Below are positions 50,791 through 58,301 of a DNA stretch of 64,000 nt, one piece after another. Below the pieces are notes generated by a model. The model was not told the DNA's origin, did no database searches, and was given only the letters and a program-made list of their open reading frames with translations. The stretch spans positions 1 through 64,000 of the forward strand of contig JASLAX010000008.1 of NCBI GenBank assembly GCA_030146875.1. Direction: 5' to 3'. The number at the start of each line of letters is the position of its first letter. The stretch's first letter is position 1. This DNA comes from Longimicrobiaceae bacterium. Its GTDB lineage: Bacteria; Gemmatimonadota; Gemmatimonadetes; Longimicrobiales; Longimicrobiaceae. Made by a program: the position numbers and the translations under genes.

Positions 50791-51890
50791 GCCTACCGAC
50801 GCGCCGGTCCATCCTTCCCGCCCGCCCGGACCCCCGCGGCTTCTGCGGCGAGGCGTTCCCCTGGCCGCTGGTCGCGGAGCTGGCGGACGGGCGCGACGTG
50901 GTCGCGTGCTACCTGGTGCACGAGAAGCAGCGGCGCGAGACCAAGGCGGCCAAGCCCTTCCTCTCCCTGGTGCTGGGCGACCGGACGGGGACGGTGCAGG
51001 CGGTGGTCTGGGACGAGGCCGAGCGCCTGGACCGGCTCTTCGACGTGGACGACGTGGTGGGCGTGCGCGCCCGCGCCTCGGTCTACCAGGACCGGCTCCA
51101 GCTCACCGTCGCCTCGCTGCAGCCGCTGGCCGCGGCGGAGGACGACCTGGCCTTCTTCCTTCCCGCGTCGCCGCGCGACCGGGGCGAGATGGCGCGCGAG
51201 CTGGACCGGCTGGTTGATTCGGTGCGCGAGGCTCCGCTGCGCGCCCTGCTCCAGCGCTGCGTGGGGAAGAACTCCTCCCTTGGGCGGGCCTTCCGCCTGC
51301 ACCCCGCGGCCAAGCGGAACCACCACGCCTACATCGGCGGGCTGATGGAGCACTCGCTCTCCGTGGCCCGCGCGTGCGACACCCTGGCCGCCCACTACGC
51401 GGCGCAGGGCGCGGCGCTGGACCGGGACCTGCTGGTGACGGGCGCGCTCCTCCACGACCTGGGGAAGGTGCGGGAGCTGCGGGCGGAGCGTACCTTCGGC
51501 TACACCGACGAGGGGCAGCTCCTGGGGCACATCGTGATCGGGATCGGGATCGTGGCCCGCGAGGCGGAGGGGATCCCGGGGCTCCCGCCCGAGACGCTGC
51601 TGCACCTGCAGCACCTGATCGCCTCGCACCAGGGGCGGCACGAGTGGGCCAGCCCCAAGGTGCCGCAGACGCTGGAGGCCCTGGTCCTGCACTACGCCGA
51701 CGACCTGGACTCCAAGATGAACCCGGCCATCTCCCTGCTCGCCGGCGTGGGCGGCGGGGGCTGGTCGGCGTACGACCGCAACCTGGAACGCTCCCTCTAC
51801 CGGCCGCCCACGATCCCGCCCTCGGGAGAGGTGGAGCCGGTGGCCCCCGCGGAGATTGCGGGCGTGCTGATCGACCTCTTCCGCGGCTGA
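50787..51890 (+). CDS. YhaM-like OB-fold/HD-domain 3'-5' exonuclease
   Basis: This 367-residue protein has an N-terminal OB-fold (VVACYLVHEKQRRETKAAKPFLSLVLGDRTGTVQAVVWDEAE) and a C-terminal HD domain. The metal site is spread over NHHAYIGGLMEHSLSVARACDTL, LVTGALLHDLGKVRELR, GHIVIGIGIV, LHLQHLIASHQGRHEWASP and LHYADDLDSKMN. This is the layout of YhaM/CBF1, a manganese-dependent 3'-5' exoribonuclease. It is fused into the pyr operon by a GTGA overlap with pyrC. A role in RNA turnover is inferred from the family; the operon link to pyrimidines may be only transcriptional. Confidence 0.87.
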   Translation: MSLPTRRSILPARPDPRGFCGEAFPWPLVAELADGRDVVACYLVHEKQRRETKAAKPFLSLVLGDRTGTVQAVVWDEAERLDRLFDVDDVVGVRARASVYQDRLQLTVASLQPLAAAEDDLAFFLPASPRDRGEMARELDRLVDSVREAPLRALLQRCVGKNSSLGRAFRLHPAAKRNHHAYIGGLMEHSLSVARACDTLAAHYAAQGAALDRDLLVTGALLHDLGKVRELRAERTFGYTDEGQLLGHIVIGIGIVAREAEGIPGLPPETLLHLQHLIASHQGRHEWASPKVPQTLEALVLHYADDLDSKMNPAISLLAGVGGGGWSAYDRNLERSLYRPPTIPPSGEVEPVAPAEIAGVLIDLFRG

Positions 51891-51914
51891 GCGGCCGCGG
51901 CACCGGAGAACGCG

Positions 51915-53012
51915 ATGAACCCGTCCCACGCCGACTCTCAGGCCCAGGACCTCCCGCCGGTGCAGGAGCTGGTGCAGCAGCGCGAGCTGCTGCGCGGCTG
52001 GCTGGCCCGGCTGGACCAGGTGGGGCGGGAGGCCCCGGAGCGCGTCGCCTCCCGCGTCCGCGACGACTACCAGGCGCGCCTCCACCGCGTGACGGCCGAG
52101 CTGGCCGGCTACCGCGAGGAGATCGCCCGCTCGCTGGATGGCGCCCGCGCCGAGCTGCAGGAGACGGAGGAGAGTCGCGCCCGCGCCCTGGACGCGCTGG
52201 AGGAGATGCGCCTGCGGGCCATGATCGGCGAGCTGGACGAGTCGGGATGGGAGGAGGCGCGTCCGCCCCTGGAGCGCGACGTCGAGACGGCGGAGCAGGC
52301 CCGCGCGCAGGCCGCGGAGCAGGTGGAGCACCTCTCCTCGCTGCTGGGAGAGGTCGACGCCTCGGAGGCGATCCCGGCTCAGCCGGTCGTCGGGGCCCGG
52401 GCAGCTCCCGCCGCGGAGACCACCCCGCCGGCCGAGGCGGCGCCGCTGCCGGCGATGGACGCGTTCCCCGCGGTTCCCGACGGCCCGCCCACGCCGGTCG
52501 AGGAGGAGACGGACCCCTGGGAGCCGCTCCTACCGTCGGAGCCGCCCACCGCGGGCGGGCCGGAGCGCGACCCCTTCGGCGACGACTACCCGGTCGCCGA
52601 CGCGACGGCGGAGCCGGCCGCGACGGACGGCGGCGACCTGCCGTGGCTCGACGACCTGGGCGGCACGCAGGGGACGGACGAATGGGGCTCGCCCGGAACG
52701 GGGCTGGACTTCCTGGACCAGGTCGACGAGCGGACCCAGCCCACGCCCCCCGCCTCCACCAGCTCGAGCGGCGGGCTGGCGGCCGACGACCTGGCGTTCC
52801 TGGAGGAGCTGGACCGCGCGATCTCCGGTCCGCCCGCCGGCGGGGCGGGGAAGTCCGCCGCCCCCACGCCTCCGCCCCCGGCCAGCACGCCCACGCCCCC
52901 GCCCGGGGTGGGGGGAGCGGCCGCCCACTCCACGCGCGTCCTCTGTAAGGAGTGCGGGGCGCTCAACGAGCAGGGGTCCTGGTACTGCGAGGTCTGCGGC
53001 TCGGAGCTCTGA
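51915..53012 (+). CDS. Coiled-coil protein with C-terminal zinc ribbon
   Basis: This 365-residue protein has an N-terminal coiled coil of about 140 residues (LVQQRELLRGWLARLDQVG, VTAELAGYREEIARSLDGARAELQETEESRARALDAL). A long Pro/Glu/Asp-rich disordered region of ~170 residues follows. It ends with a compact zinc ribbon, RVLCKECGALNEQGSWYCEVCGSEL, two CxxC knuckles. It is 24 nt after the YhaM-like gene and is the last gene of the pyr operon. No family is recognised; the build suggests a structural or adaptor protein. Confidence 0.75.
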   Translation: MNPSHADSQAQDLPPVQELVQQRELLRGWLARLDQVGREAPERVASRVRDDYQARLHRVTAELAGYREEIARSLDGARAELQETEESRARALDALEEMRLRAMIGELDESGWEEARPPLERDVETAEQARAQAAEQVEHLSSLLGEVDASEAIPAQPVVGARAAPAAETTPPAEAAPLPAMDAFPAVPDGPPTPVEEETDPWEPLLPSEPPTAGGPERDPFGDDYPVADATAEPAATDGGDLPWLDDLGGTQGTDEWGSPGTGLDFLDQVDERTQPTPPASTSSSGGLAADDLAFLEELDRAISGPPAGGAGKSAAPTPPPPASTPTPPPGVGGAAAHSTRVLCKECGALNEQGSWYCEVCGSEL

Positions 53013-53048
53013 GGCGGGACAACCGCTTCACGCGGAGACGCGGTGGAA

Positions 53049-53089
53049 CGCGAGGCGCGGAGAACGACGGTCGTTCTCCGCGCCTCGCG
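53049..53089. terminator. 19-bp perfect hairpin after the pyr operon
   Basis: The arms CGCGAGGCGCGGAGAACGA and its exact complement are separated by CGG. It begins 37 nt after the zinc-ribbon gene and its arms contain the GCGCGGAGAAC motif of repeat family D. Confidence 0.75.
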
Positions 53090-53137
53090 CCGTTCGTCCG
53101 GGGGATGCCCGGGTGCGGTGGTTCGGCGGGAGGACCG

Positions 53138-53175
53138 CTGACCCCCGCCCTCCCCCACGAGGGGAGAGGGGTGCC
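53138..53175 (-). repeat. Repeat family C, inverted copy
   Basis: On the minus strand it reads GCACCCCTCTCCCCTCGTGG then GGGAGGGCGGGGGTCA, matching 37785-37826. Confidence 0.65.
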
Positions 53176-53215
53176 CTGCGAGTCCGGTGTCTGCGGACGG
53201 TGGGGAAATGCGTGG

Positions 53216-53265
53216 TCCCGGAGGGACGATCGTGGTCCTTGGCCGGGGGGCTCTACGCCGCCGGG
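53216..53265 (-). repeat. Repeat family A, copy 4 (inverted)
   Basis: On the minus strand it contains GGCGTAGAGCCCCCCGGCCA and ends CGATCGTCCCTCCGGGA, the same order of parts as the other three copies. Confidence 0.65.
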
Positions 53266-53384
53266 AGGCGGACGCCACCCGTGGGCGCCGGAGCCGAGAC
53301 GTCCCGTTCCCCCGTCCCGCTCGCGGCAGGGGTGGCGCGTGGAGCCGCGCCGTGTGAGGGCCCTCCGCGACACCGGCGCACGCG

Positions 53385-53419
53385 AGAAGGGCCCGCCGAC
53401 GTGGTCGGCGGGCCCTTCT
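53385..53419 (-). terminator. rpsT terminator
   Basis: AGAAGGGCCCGCCGAC and its exact complement form a 16-bp stem with loop GTG, starting 21 nt beyond the rpsT stop. Confidence 0.85.
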
Positions 53420-53439
53420 GCGATCCGTACCCGGCGCGC

Positions 53440-53700
53440 TCAGGCGGCGGCGAGCTTCTTCACGAAGGCGTGCAGGCGCGACTTGGCGCGGGCGGCCTTG
53501 TTCGGGTGGATCAGGCGCTTGCGGGCGGCGCGGTCGAGCAGCGACGTGGCCTCCTGCAGGGCGCCGGCAGCCTCCGTCGCGGTCCCGGCCGAGCGGACCT
53601 TCTTGAGCGCGGTGCGGAGCCGGGAACGGTTCTGACGGTTGCGCTCGGCGCGGATCTCGTTGGTCCGCATCCGCTTCTCGGCGGATTTGACGTTCGGCAA
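53440..53700 (-). CDS. rpsT: 30S ribosomal protein S20 (TTG start)
   Basis: The 86-residue protein, beginning PNVKSAEKRMRTNEIRAERNRQNRSRLRTALKKVR and ending KRLIHPNKAARAKSRLHAFVKKLAAA, is S20, which binds 16S rRNA in the small subunit. The homologous start is a TTG (53698-53700) placed six bases after GGAGG. The longer frame upstream is Cys/Pro-rich leader sequence and not S20. E. coli rpsT also uses a non-ATG start linked to autoregulation, so similar control is plausible. A divergent promoter pair lies upstream. Confidence 0.95.
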   Translation of the reverse strand: MPNVKSAEKRMRTNEIRAERNRQNRSRLRTALKKVRSAGTATEAAGALQEATSLLDRAARKRLIHPNKAARAKSRLHAFVKKLAAA

Positions 53701-53774
53701 GGCTGGCCTCCAGCAGGGAACGACGGTGCAGGGCACCGGGATCGGTGTATGGAAAACACGTACAGAGACCGGAT

Positions 53775-53803
53775 AAAGTAGCGAAACCCCCTGGCGGTGT
53801 CAA
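53775..53803 (-). promoter_or_regulatory. rpsT promoter
   Basis: On the minus strand TTGACA (53798-53803), 17-nt spacer and TACTTT (53775-53780); leader of about 70 nt. Confidence 0.75.
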
Positions 53804-53821
53804 GCCTTCGGCCGCCTCATT

Positions 53822-53850
53822 TTGACAACCCTCCGGGCCCCCGCTACCTT
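53822..53850 (+). promoter_or_regulatory. Promoter of the M50-scpAB-rluB operon (leaderless start)
   Basis: TTGACA (53822-53827), 17-nt spacer and TACCTT followed by G (53845-53850). The ATG at 53858 lies at the expected transcription start, so the mRNA is predicted to be leaderless. Its -35 is 18 bp from the rpsT -35, back to back. Confidence 0.75.
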
Positions 53851-53857
53851 GCGCCCC

Positions 53858-54514
53858 ATGTCGAACTGGGAATCCCTCCTCCTCCTCATCCCCCTTCTCG
53901 TCTTCTCCGTGGTCGTGCACGAGGTCGCCCACGGGTGGGTCGCCCTGAAGCAGGGCGACGACACGGCGCTGCGGCTGGGTCGGCTCACGCTGAACCCCTT
54001 TCCGCACCTCGACCCCGTGGGCAGCGTGATCCTTCCCGCGCTCCTGGCCTTCTCCGGGGCCCCCGTGCTGGGCTGGGCGAAGCCGGTCCCGGTCGACCCG
54101 TCGAAGTACCGGCACTTCCGCCGCGGCGACATCCTGGTCTCTCTCGCGGGCGTGGCGGCCAACCTGCTGCTGGTGCTGCTCTTCGCGCTCGTCCTGGTGG
54201 TGGTGGTGCGGGTGGGCGGCGGAATGCCGGCGCAGGGCTCGGCGGCAGGGATGCTGGTGCTGATGATGATGGCGGGGATCCAGGTGAACCTGGCGCTCAT
54301 CGTCTTCAACCTGATCCCCATCCCGCCGCTGGACGGCTCGCACGTGGTCGCGCAGCTCCTGCCGCCGCGGCTGGCCGCGCGGTACGTGGAGGTGGGGCGG
54401 TACGGCATGGTGATCCTGTTCGGCCTCCTCTTCCTGGGGGGGCTGTCTTTCCTGCGGCCGGTGGTGCGGGGCGGGCTGGAGGCGGTTCTGGTCGTCGTCA
54501 ACGCGCTGGTCTAG
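53858..54514 (+). CDS. Site-2 protease family (M50) membrane metalloprotease
   Basis: This 218-residue membrane protein has about five to six transmembrane helices. VVVHEVAHGWVALKQGD gives the intramembrane HExxH zinc motif and NLIPIPPLDGSHVVAQLL the third ligand Asp. RLTLNPFPHLDPVGSVILPALLA is also typical of the compact, PDZ-less M50B subfamily. These proteases cut transmembrane substrates; the substrate is unknown. The scpA GTG follows 7 nt after the stop, so the four downstream genes are one transcript. Confidence 0.92.
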   Translation: MSNWESLLLLIPLLVFSVVVHEVAHGWVALKQGDDTALRLGRLTLNPFPHLDPVGSVILPALLAFSGAPVLGWAKPVPVDPSKYRHFRRGDILVSLAGVAANLLLVLLFALVLVVVVRVGGGMPAQGSAAGMLVLMMMAGIQVNLALIVFNLIPIPPLDGSHVVAQLLPPRLAARYVEVGRYGMVILFGLLFLGGLSFLRPVVRGGLEAVLVVVNALV

Positions 54515-54521
54515 GGCGCCC

Positions 54522-55268
54522 GTGCAGGCGGACGCCGCGGTGCGCGACCCGTTCCAGGTGGACGTGGAGCGCTTCCACGGTCCGCTGGACCTGCTCCTGC
54601 ACCTGATCCGCAACCAGGACATCGACGTCTTCGACATCCCCATCGCGCGCATCACCGAGCAGTTCCTGGCGGCGATCCGCGGGGTGGAGCGGCTGGAGCT
54701 GGAGCGCGCGGGCGAGTTCCTGGAGATGGCGGCCACCCTCATCCGCATCAAGGCGCAGATGCTCTTTCCCCGCCCGGCGGGGGACGACGAGGACGAGGAC
54801 CCGCGCGCCGAGCTGGTGCGGCGCCTGCTGGAGTACGAGCACTTCCGCGAGGCCGCGCGGCTGCTGGAGACGGCGGAGCGCGAGCGCGCGCGGCTCTTCC
54901 CCCGCGGGTACGTGGAGGTGCGCCCCGCCCCCCGGCTCGCCGAGCTGCCGCTGGAGACGGAGTGGGCGGAGGTGTGGACGGCGGCGCTGGAGCTGGGGCG
55001 GCGGCTGGCGCAGCCCGACGCGGGGTACCGCTTCCGCAGCCGGCCCATCCGCCTGGAGGAGAAGATGGAGCTGGTGCGCGAGGCGCTGGCCCGCTCGCCG
55101 CGGGTGGAGTTCGCCGTGCTGGTGCGGCCGTGGGGCACCCGGATGCACGCCGTGGCGGCGCTGCTGGCCTGCCTGGAGATGGCCAAGCGCAACCTGGTGC
55201 GGGTGCGCCAGACGGCGCCCTTCGCGTCGCTCTGGATCCTGCGCGGGCGCCAGCGCGACGAGGCTTGA
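54522..55268 (+). CDS. scpA: Segregation and condensation protein A
   Basis: ScpA is the kleisin of the SMC-ScpA-ScpB condensin that compacts and segregates the chromosome. The 248-residue protein begins FQVDVERFHGPLDLLLHLIRNQDIDVFDIPIARITEQFLAAI, the SMC-neck-binding N-terminal domain, then FLEMAATLIRIKAQMLFPR and ARLLETAERERARLF. The C-terminal winged helix RVEFAVLVRPWGTRMHAVAALLACLEMAKRNLVRVRQT contacts the SMC head. Start GTG 54522. It is followed one base later by scpB. Confidence 0.94.
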   Translation: MQADAAVRDPFQVDVERFHGPLDLLLHLIRNQDIDVFDIPIARITEQFLAAIRGVERLELERAGEFLEMAATLIRIKAQMLFPRPAGDDEDEDPRAELVRRLLEYEHFREAARLLETAERERARLFPRGYVEVRPAPRLAELPLETEWAEVWTAALELGRRLAQPDAGYRFRSRPIRLEEKMELVREALARSPRVEFAVLVRPWGTRMHAVAALLACLEMAKRNLVRVRQTAPFASLWILRGRQRDEA

Positions 55269-55269
55269 G

Positions 55270-55836
55270 GTGCGCGTCTCCCGGATGGTCGAGGCGCTCC
55301 TGTTCGCCTCGCAGACGCCCCTCTCGGCCGCCGAGCTGGCACGCGCCGACGAGGAGCTGGACGAGGAGGTCGTGGAGGACGCCCTGGCCGAGCTCCGCGC
55401 CGAGTACGAGGCCGAGGGGCGCGCCTTCGGCCTGTTCGAGGTGGCCGGCGGGTGGCAGCTCCTGACGCGCCCCGAGTTCGCGCCGGTGCTGGAGCGCTTC
55501 GACGCGGTGCCGGCGACCCACCGCCTCTCCACCCCCGCGCTGGAGACGCTGGCGATCATCGGCTACCGCCAGCCGGTGGGGCGTGCGGAGCTGGAGGAGA
55601 TCCGCGGCGTGGGCTGCGGCGGCGTGCTGAAGACGCTGCAGGAGCGCGGGCTGGTGGAGGTGACGGGACGGGGGGAGGGGCTGGGGCGGCCGCTGCTGTA
55701 CGGCACCACCCCCTTCTTCCTGCAGCATTTCGGATTCCGCACCATCGACGACCTCCCCCGTCCGGAGGACCTGCCGGTGGTGCTCGCCCGCAAGGAGCAC
55801 GACCGTGCCGAAGCCGAGCCGCCCCGAGGGGGGTGA
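55270..55836 (+). CDS. scpB: Segregation and condensation protein B
   Basis: This 188-residue dimeric winged-helix partner of ScpA starts VSRMVEALLFASQTPLSAAELARA. It has FEVAGGWQLLTRPEFAPVLERF and the second winged helix LSTPALETLAIIGYRQPVGRAELEEIRGVGCGGVLKTLQERGLVEVTGRGEGLGRPLLYGTTPFFLQHFG. All ScpB signatures are present. The tail overlaps the rluB start by 32 bp, so translation is coupled. Start GTG 55270. Confidence 0.94.
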   Translation: MRVSRMVEALLFASQTPLSAAELARADEELDEEVVEDALAELRAEYEAEGRAFGLFEVAGGWQLLTRPEFAPVLERFDAVPATHRLSTPALETLAIIGYRQPVGRAELEEIRGVGCGGVLKTLQERGLVEVTGRGEGLGRPLLYGTTPFFLQHFGFRTIDDLPRPEDLPVVLARKEHDRAEAEPPRGG

Positions 55837-56587
55837 CGTCCGCCTGCAGACCTTCCTGGCCCGCGCGGGGGTGGCCTCGCGCCGCGCCTGCGAGGAGCTG
55901 ATCGCGCAGGGGCGCGTGTCCGTGAACGGGTCGGTGGTCACCGCCCCGGGCACCAAGGTCCGCCCCGGGGTTGACCGCGTGGCCGTGGACGACCGCGCCA
56001 TCTCGGTGGGGGAGGTGGTGTGGCTGGCGCTGAACAAGCCGCGCGGCTACGTCAGCACCCGCCGCGACCCGTTCGGGCGCAAGACCATCTACGAGCTGCT
56101 CCCCGAGCGCTACCACTCGCTCTTCCACGTGGGGCGCCTGGACCGCGACAGCGAGGGGCTGCTGCTGCTCACCAACGACGGCGAGACCTCCAACCGCCTG
56201 CTGCACCCCTCGCACGGCACCACCAAGGAGTACCTGGTGGACACCGAGGGGAAGCTCACCTCCGAGGAGGCGCGGCGGCTGGTGCAGGGGGTGGAGATCG
56301 AGGACGGCACCGCCCACGCCGAGTCGGTGGACCGCCTGCACCAGGTGGACGAGAACGTCTACCGCGTGCGCATCGTGCTGAAGGAGGGGAAGAAGCGCGA
56401 GATCCGCCGCATGATGGACGTGCTGGGCCACCCGGTCAAGCGCCTGCAGCGCGTGCGCTTCGGGCCCGTGGACCTGGGGCAGCTCCCCGCCGGCAAGTGG
56501 CGCATCGTGGCCCCCGCCGAGCTGGCCGCCGTGCGTGAGGGACGCCAGGAGCGCCGCCGCGGCGGGGCCCAGCGCCCCGTCGAGTGA
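55805..56587 (+). CDS. rluB: 23S rRNA pseudouridine synthase RluB/RsuA family
   Basis: This 260-residue enzyme has an N-terminal S4 RNA-binding domain (VRLQTFLARAGVASRRACEELIAQGRVSVNG). The catalytic domain carries LALNKPRGYVSTRRDPFGRKT, HVGRLDRDSEGLLLLTNDGE with the catalytic Asp, TTKEYLVDTEG and the C-terminal GKKREIRRMMDVLGHPVKRLQRVRFGPVDLG. The family modifies 23S rRNA near position 2605 (RluB) or 16S 516 (RsuA); length and scpAB context favour RluB. GTG start lies inside scpB. Confidence 0.9.
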   Translation: MPKPSRPEGGDVRLQTFLARAGVASRRACEELIAQGRVSVNGSVVTAPGTKVRPGVDRVAVDDRAISVGEVVWLALNKPRGYVSTRRDPFGRKTIYELLPERYHSLFHVGRLDRDSEGLLLLTNDGETSNRLLHPSHGTTKEYLVDTEGKLTSEEARRLVQGVEIEDGTAHAESVDRLHQVDENVYRVRIVLKEGKKREIRRMMDVLGHPVKRLQRVRFGPVDLGQLPAGKWRIVAPAELAAVREGRQERRRGGAQRPVE

Positions 56588-56612
56588 ACCACCCTTCCGA
56601 ACGTACGGGTTG

Positions 56613-58301
56613 ATGCAGATCGAAGGCGCACGCATCCTGATCCTGGGCGGCAGCGGCCTGGTGGGCACCGCCATCGCCCGCGCCCTGCTCCCGCGCCGCC
56701 CCGCGGCGGTCTACGTGGCGGGGCTGGTGCAGTCCGAGGCCGAGGAGGCCGCCGCGGAGCTCCGCCAGGAGGCGGGGGACGCGGAGGTCGTCCCCCTGTG
56801 GGGCAACGTCTTCGTGCCGTGGGCGCAGAAGGACGTGCCGCCGCGCCTGCTCTCCCGCGACCCGGCCGCGGTGCGCGCCATCGTGGAGGACACCTACGGG
56901 CTGGCCGGGGTGGACGCCATCCACGGGCCCGACGCGGAGGCGGCGCTCCGCTCGGTCTCCACGCTCGGCCGCTTCCTGCTGGACCACCGGCCGCAGATCG
57001 TGGTGGACTGCGTGAACACGGCCACCGGCATCGCCTACGAGAACGTCTTCCGCAGCGCGCGCGACCTGATCGCCGCCGAGGCGGGGGACACCCTCTCCCG
57101 CGAGGTGGTGGAGCAGCACCTGGCCACGCTGTACATGCCCAAGCTGATCCGGCACGTGCAGCTCGCCCTGGCGGGGATGGAGCGGGCGGGCACGCAGATG
57201 TACCTGAAGGTGGGCACGGCCGGGAGCGGCGGGATGGGTCTCAACATCCCGTTCACCCACTCGGAGGGGCGACCCTCGCGCGAGCTGCTGGCCAAGTCGG
57301 CCGTCGCGGGCGCGCACACGCTGCTCCTGTACCTGATGGCGCGCACCCCCGGCGCCCCGGCGGTGAAGGAGATCAAGCCCACCGCGGCCATCTCGTGGAA
57401 GCGCATCGGGGTGGGCGAGGTGCGCCGCGGCGGGCGCGCGATCCCGCTGGTGGACGCGCGCGGGCCGGTGCCGGTGGGCGATGCGTTCCCGACGGAGGGC
57501 GGCGAGTTCGGAGTCGACACGGGGAAGCCGCTCCGCGGCGTCTTCCTGGACTCGGGCGAGAACGGCTTCTTCTCCCCGCCGGAGTTCGAGACGCTGACGG
57601 CGCTGGGGCTGATGGAGTTCATCACCCCGGAGGAGATCGCCCGCGACGCCGTGCGCGAGATCGAGGGCCGGCCCACGGGGCGCGACGTGGTGGCGGCGCT
57701 GGACGCGTCCACCTCCGGTCCCACGTACCGCGCGGGGATCCTGCGGCAGTCGGCGCTGGCCCGCATGGACGCGCTGGAGCGCGAGCACGGGCTGGAGGGA
57801 GTGGCGTACGAGATGCTGGGCCCGCCCCGCCTGGCGAAGCTGCTCTTCGAGGCCGCCCTGCTGCGGCGGCTCTCGGGGGACCGGCTCACGGCCGCGGCGG
57901 AGATCGATCCGGCGGAGGCGTCGCGCGCGGCGGCGGCACTGCTGGACGGCGACCCGGAGCTGCGTGCGCGCATGATCTCCATCGGCATCCCGGTGCTGCT
58001 GCCGGACGGGGAGAGCCTGCTGCGCGGGCCCGACGTGAAGGTGGCGCCGGACCCCTGCCACGGCGCCGCCGCGGCCGAGAAGGCGTGCGAGAACGGGTGG
58101 GTGGACCTGCGCGCCTCCAACTGGGACCGCTGGCGTCGGCGTGCCGCCGACATGCTGGCCGGCACCCGCGGCATCGCCGACGCCGACCACGGCTCGCGCG
58201 AGGACCTGGAGCCCTGGGGCGACGAGCCGCCGGTGCGCCCCGGCGCCATGGCCGCCTGGATCTTCCGCTACGAGGACGGAGGAGAGCGAACCAAGAGATG
58301 A
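56613..58301 (+). CDS. Rossmann-fold protein of unknown function, 562 aa
   Basis: The protein starts MQIEGARILILGGSGLVGTAIARALL, a GxxGxxG nucleotide-binding loop. It continues VDCVNTATGIAYENVFRSARDLI, YMPKLIRHVQLALAGMERAGTQMYLKVGTAGSGGMGLNIPFTHSEG and VKEIKPTAAISWKRIGVGEV. The second half is helical (ATGRDVVAAL, LARMDALEREHGLEG) and ends RGIADADHGSREDLEPWGDEPPVRPGAMAAWIFRYED. It resembles an extended NAD(P)-dependent oxidoreductase but lacks a clear Tyr-x3-Lys. I do not recognise the family. Its stop overlaps the ATG of the HEAT-repeat gene, so the two products probably work together. Confidence 0.78.
   Translation: MQIEGARILILGGSGLVGTAIARALLPRRPAAVYVAGLVQSEAEEAAAELRQEAGDAEVVPLWGNVFVPWAQKDVPPRLLSRDPAAVRAIVEDTYGLAGVDAIHGPDAEAALRSVSTLGRFLLDHRPQIVVDCVNTATGIAYENVFRSARDLIAAEAGDTLSREVVEQHLATLYMPKLIRHVQLALAGMERAGTQMYLKVGTAGSGGMGLNIPFTHSEGRPSRELLAKSAVAGAHTLLLYLMARTPGAPAVKEIKPTAAISWKRIGVGEVRRGGRAIPLVDARGPVPVGDAFPTEGGEFGVDTGKPLRGVFLDSGENGFFSPPEFETLTALGLMEFITPEEIARDAVREIEGRPTGRDVVAALDASTSGPTYRAGILRQSALARMDALEREHGLEGVAYEMLGPPRLAKLLFEAALLRRLSGDRLTAAAEIDPAEASRAAAALLDGDPELRARMISIGIPVLLPDGESLLRGPDVKVAPDPCHGAAAAEKACENGWVDLRASNWDRWRRRAADMLAGTRGIADADHGSREDLEPWGDEPPVRPGAMAAWIFRYEDGGERTKR

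Larger units (their letters stand above)
53013..53439. other. Gene-free interval with hairpins and repeats
   Basis: This 427-bp interval between the end of the pyr operon and rpsT holds a 19-bp hairpin (53049-53089), repeat family C inverted (53138-53175), family A inverted (53216-53265) and the rpsT terminator (53385-53419). No gene is supported. Confidence 0.65.
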
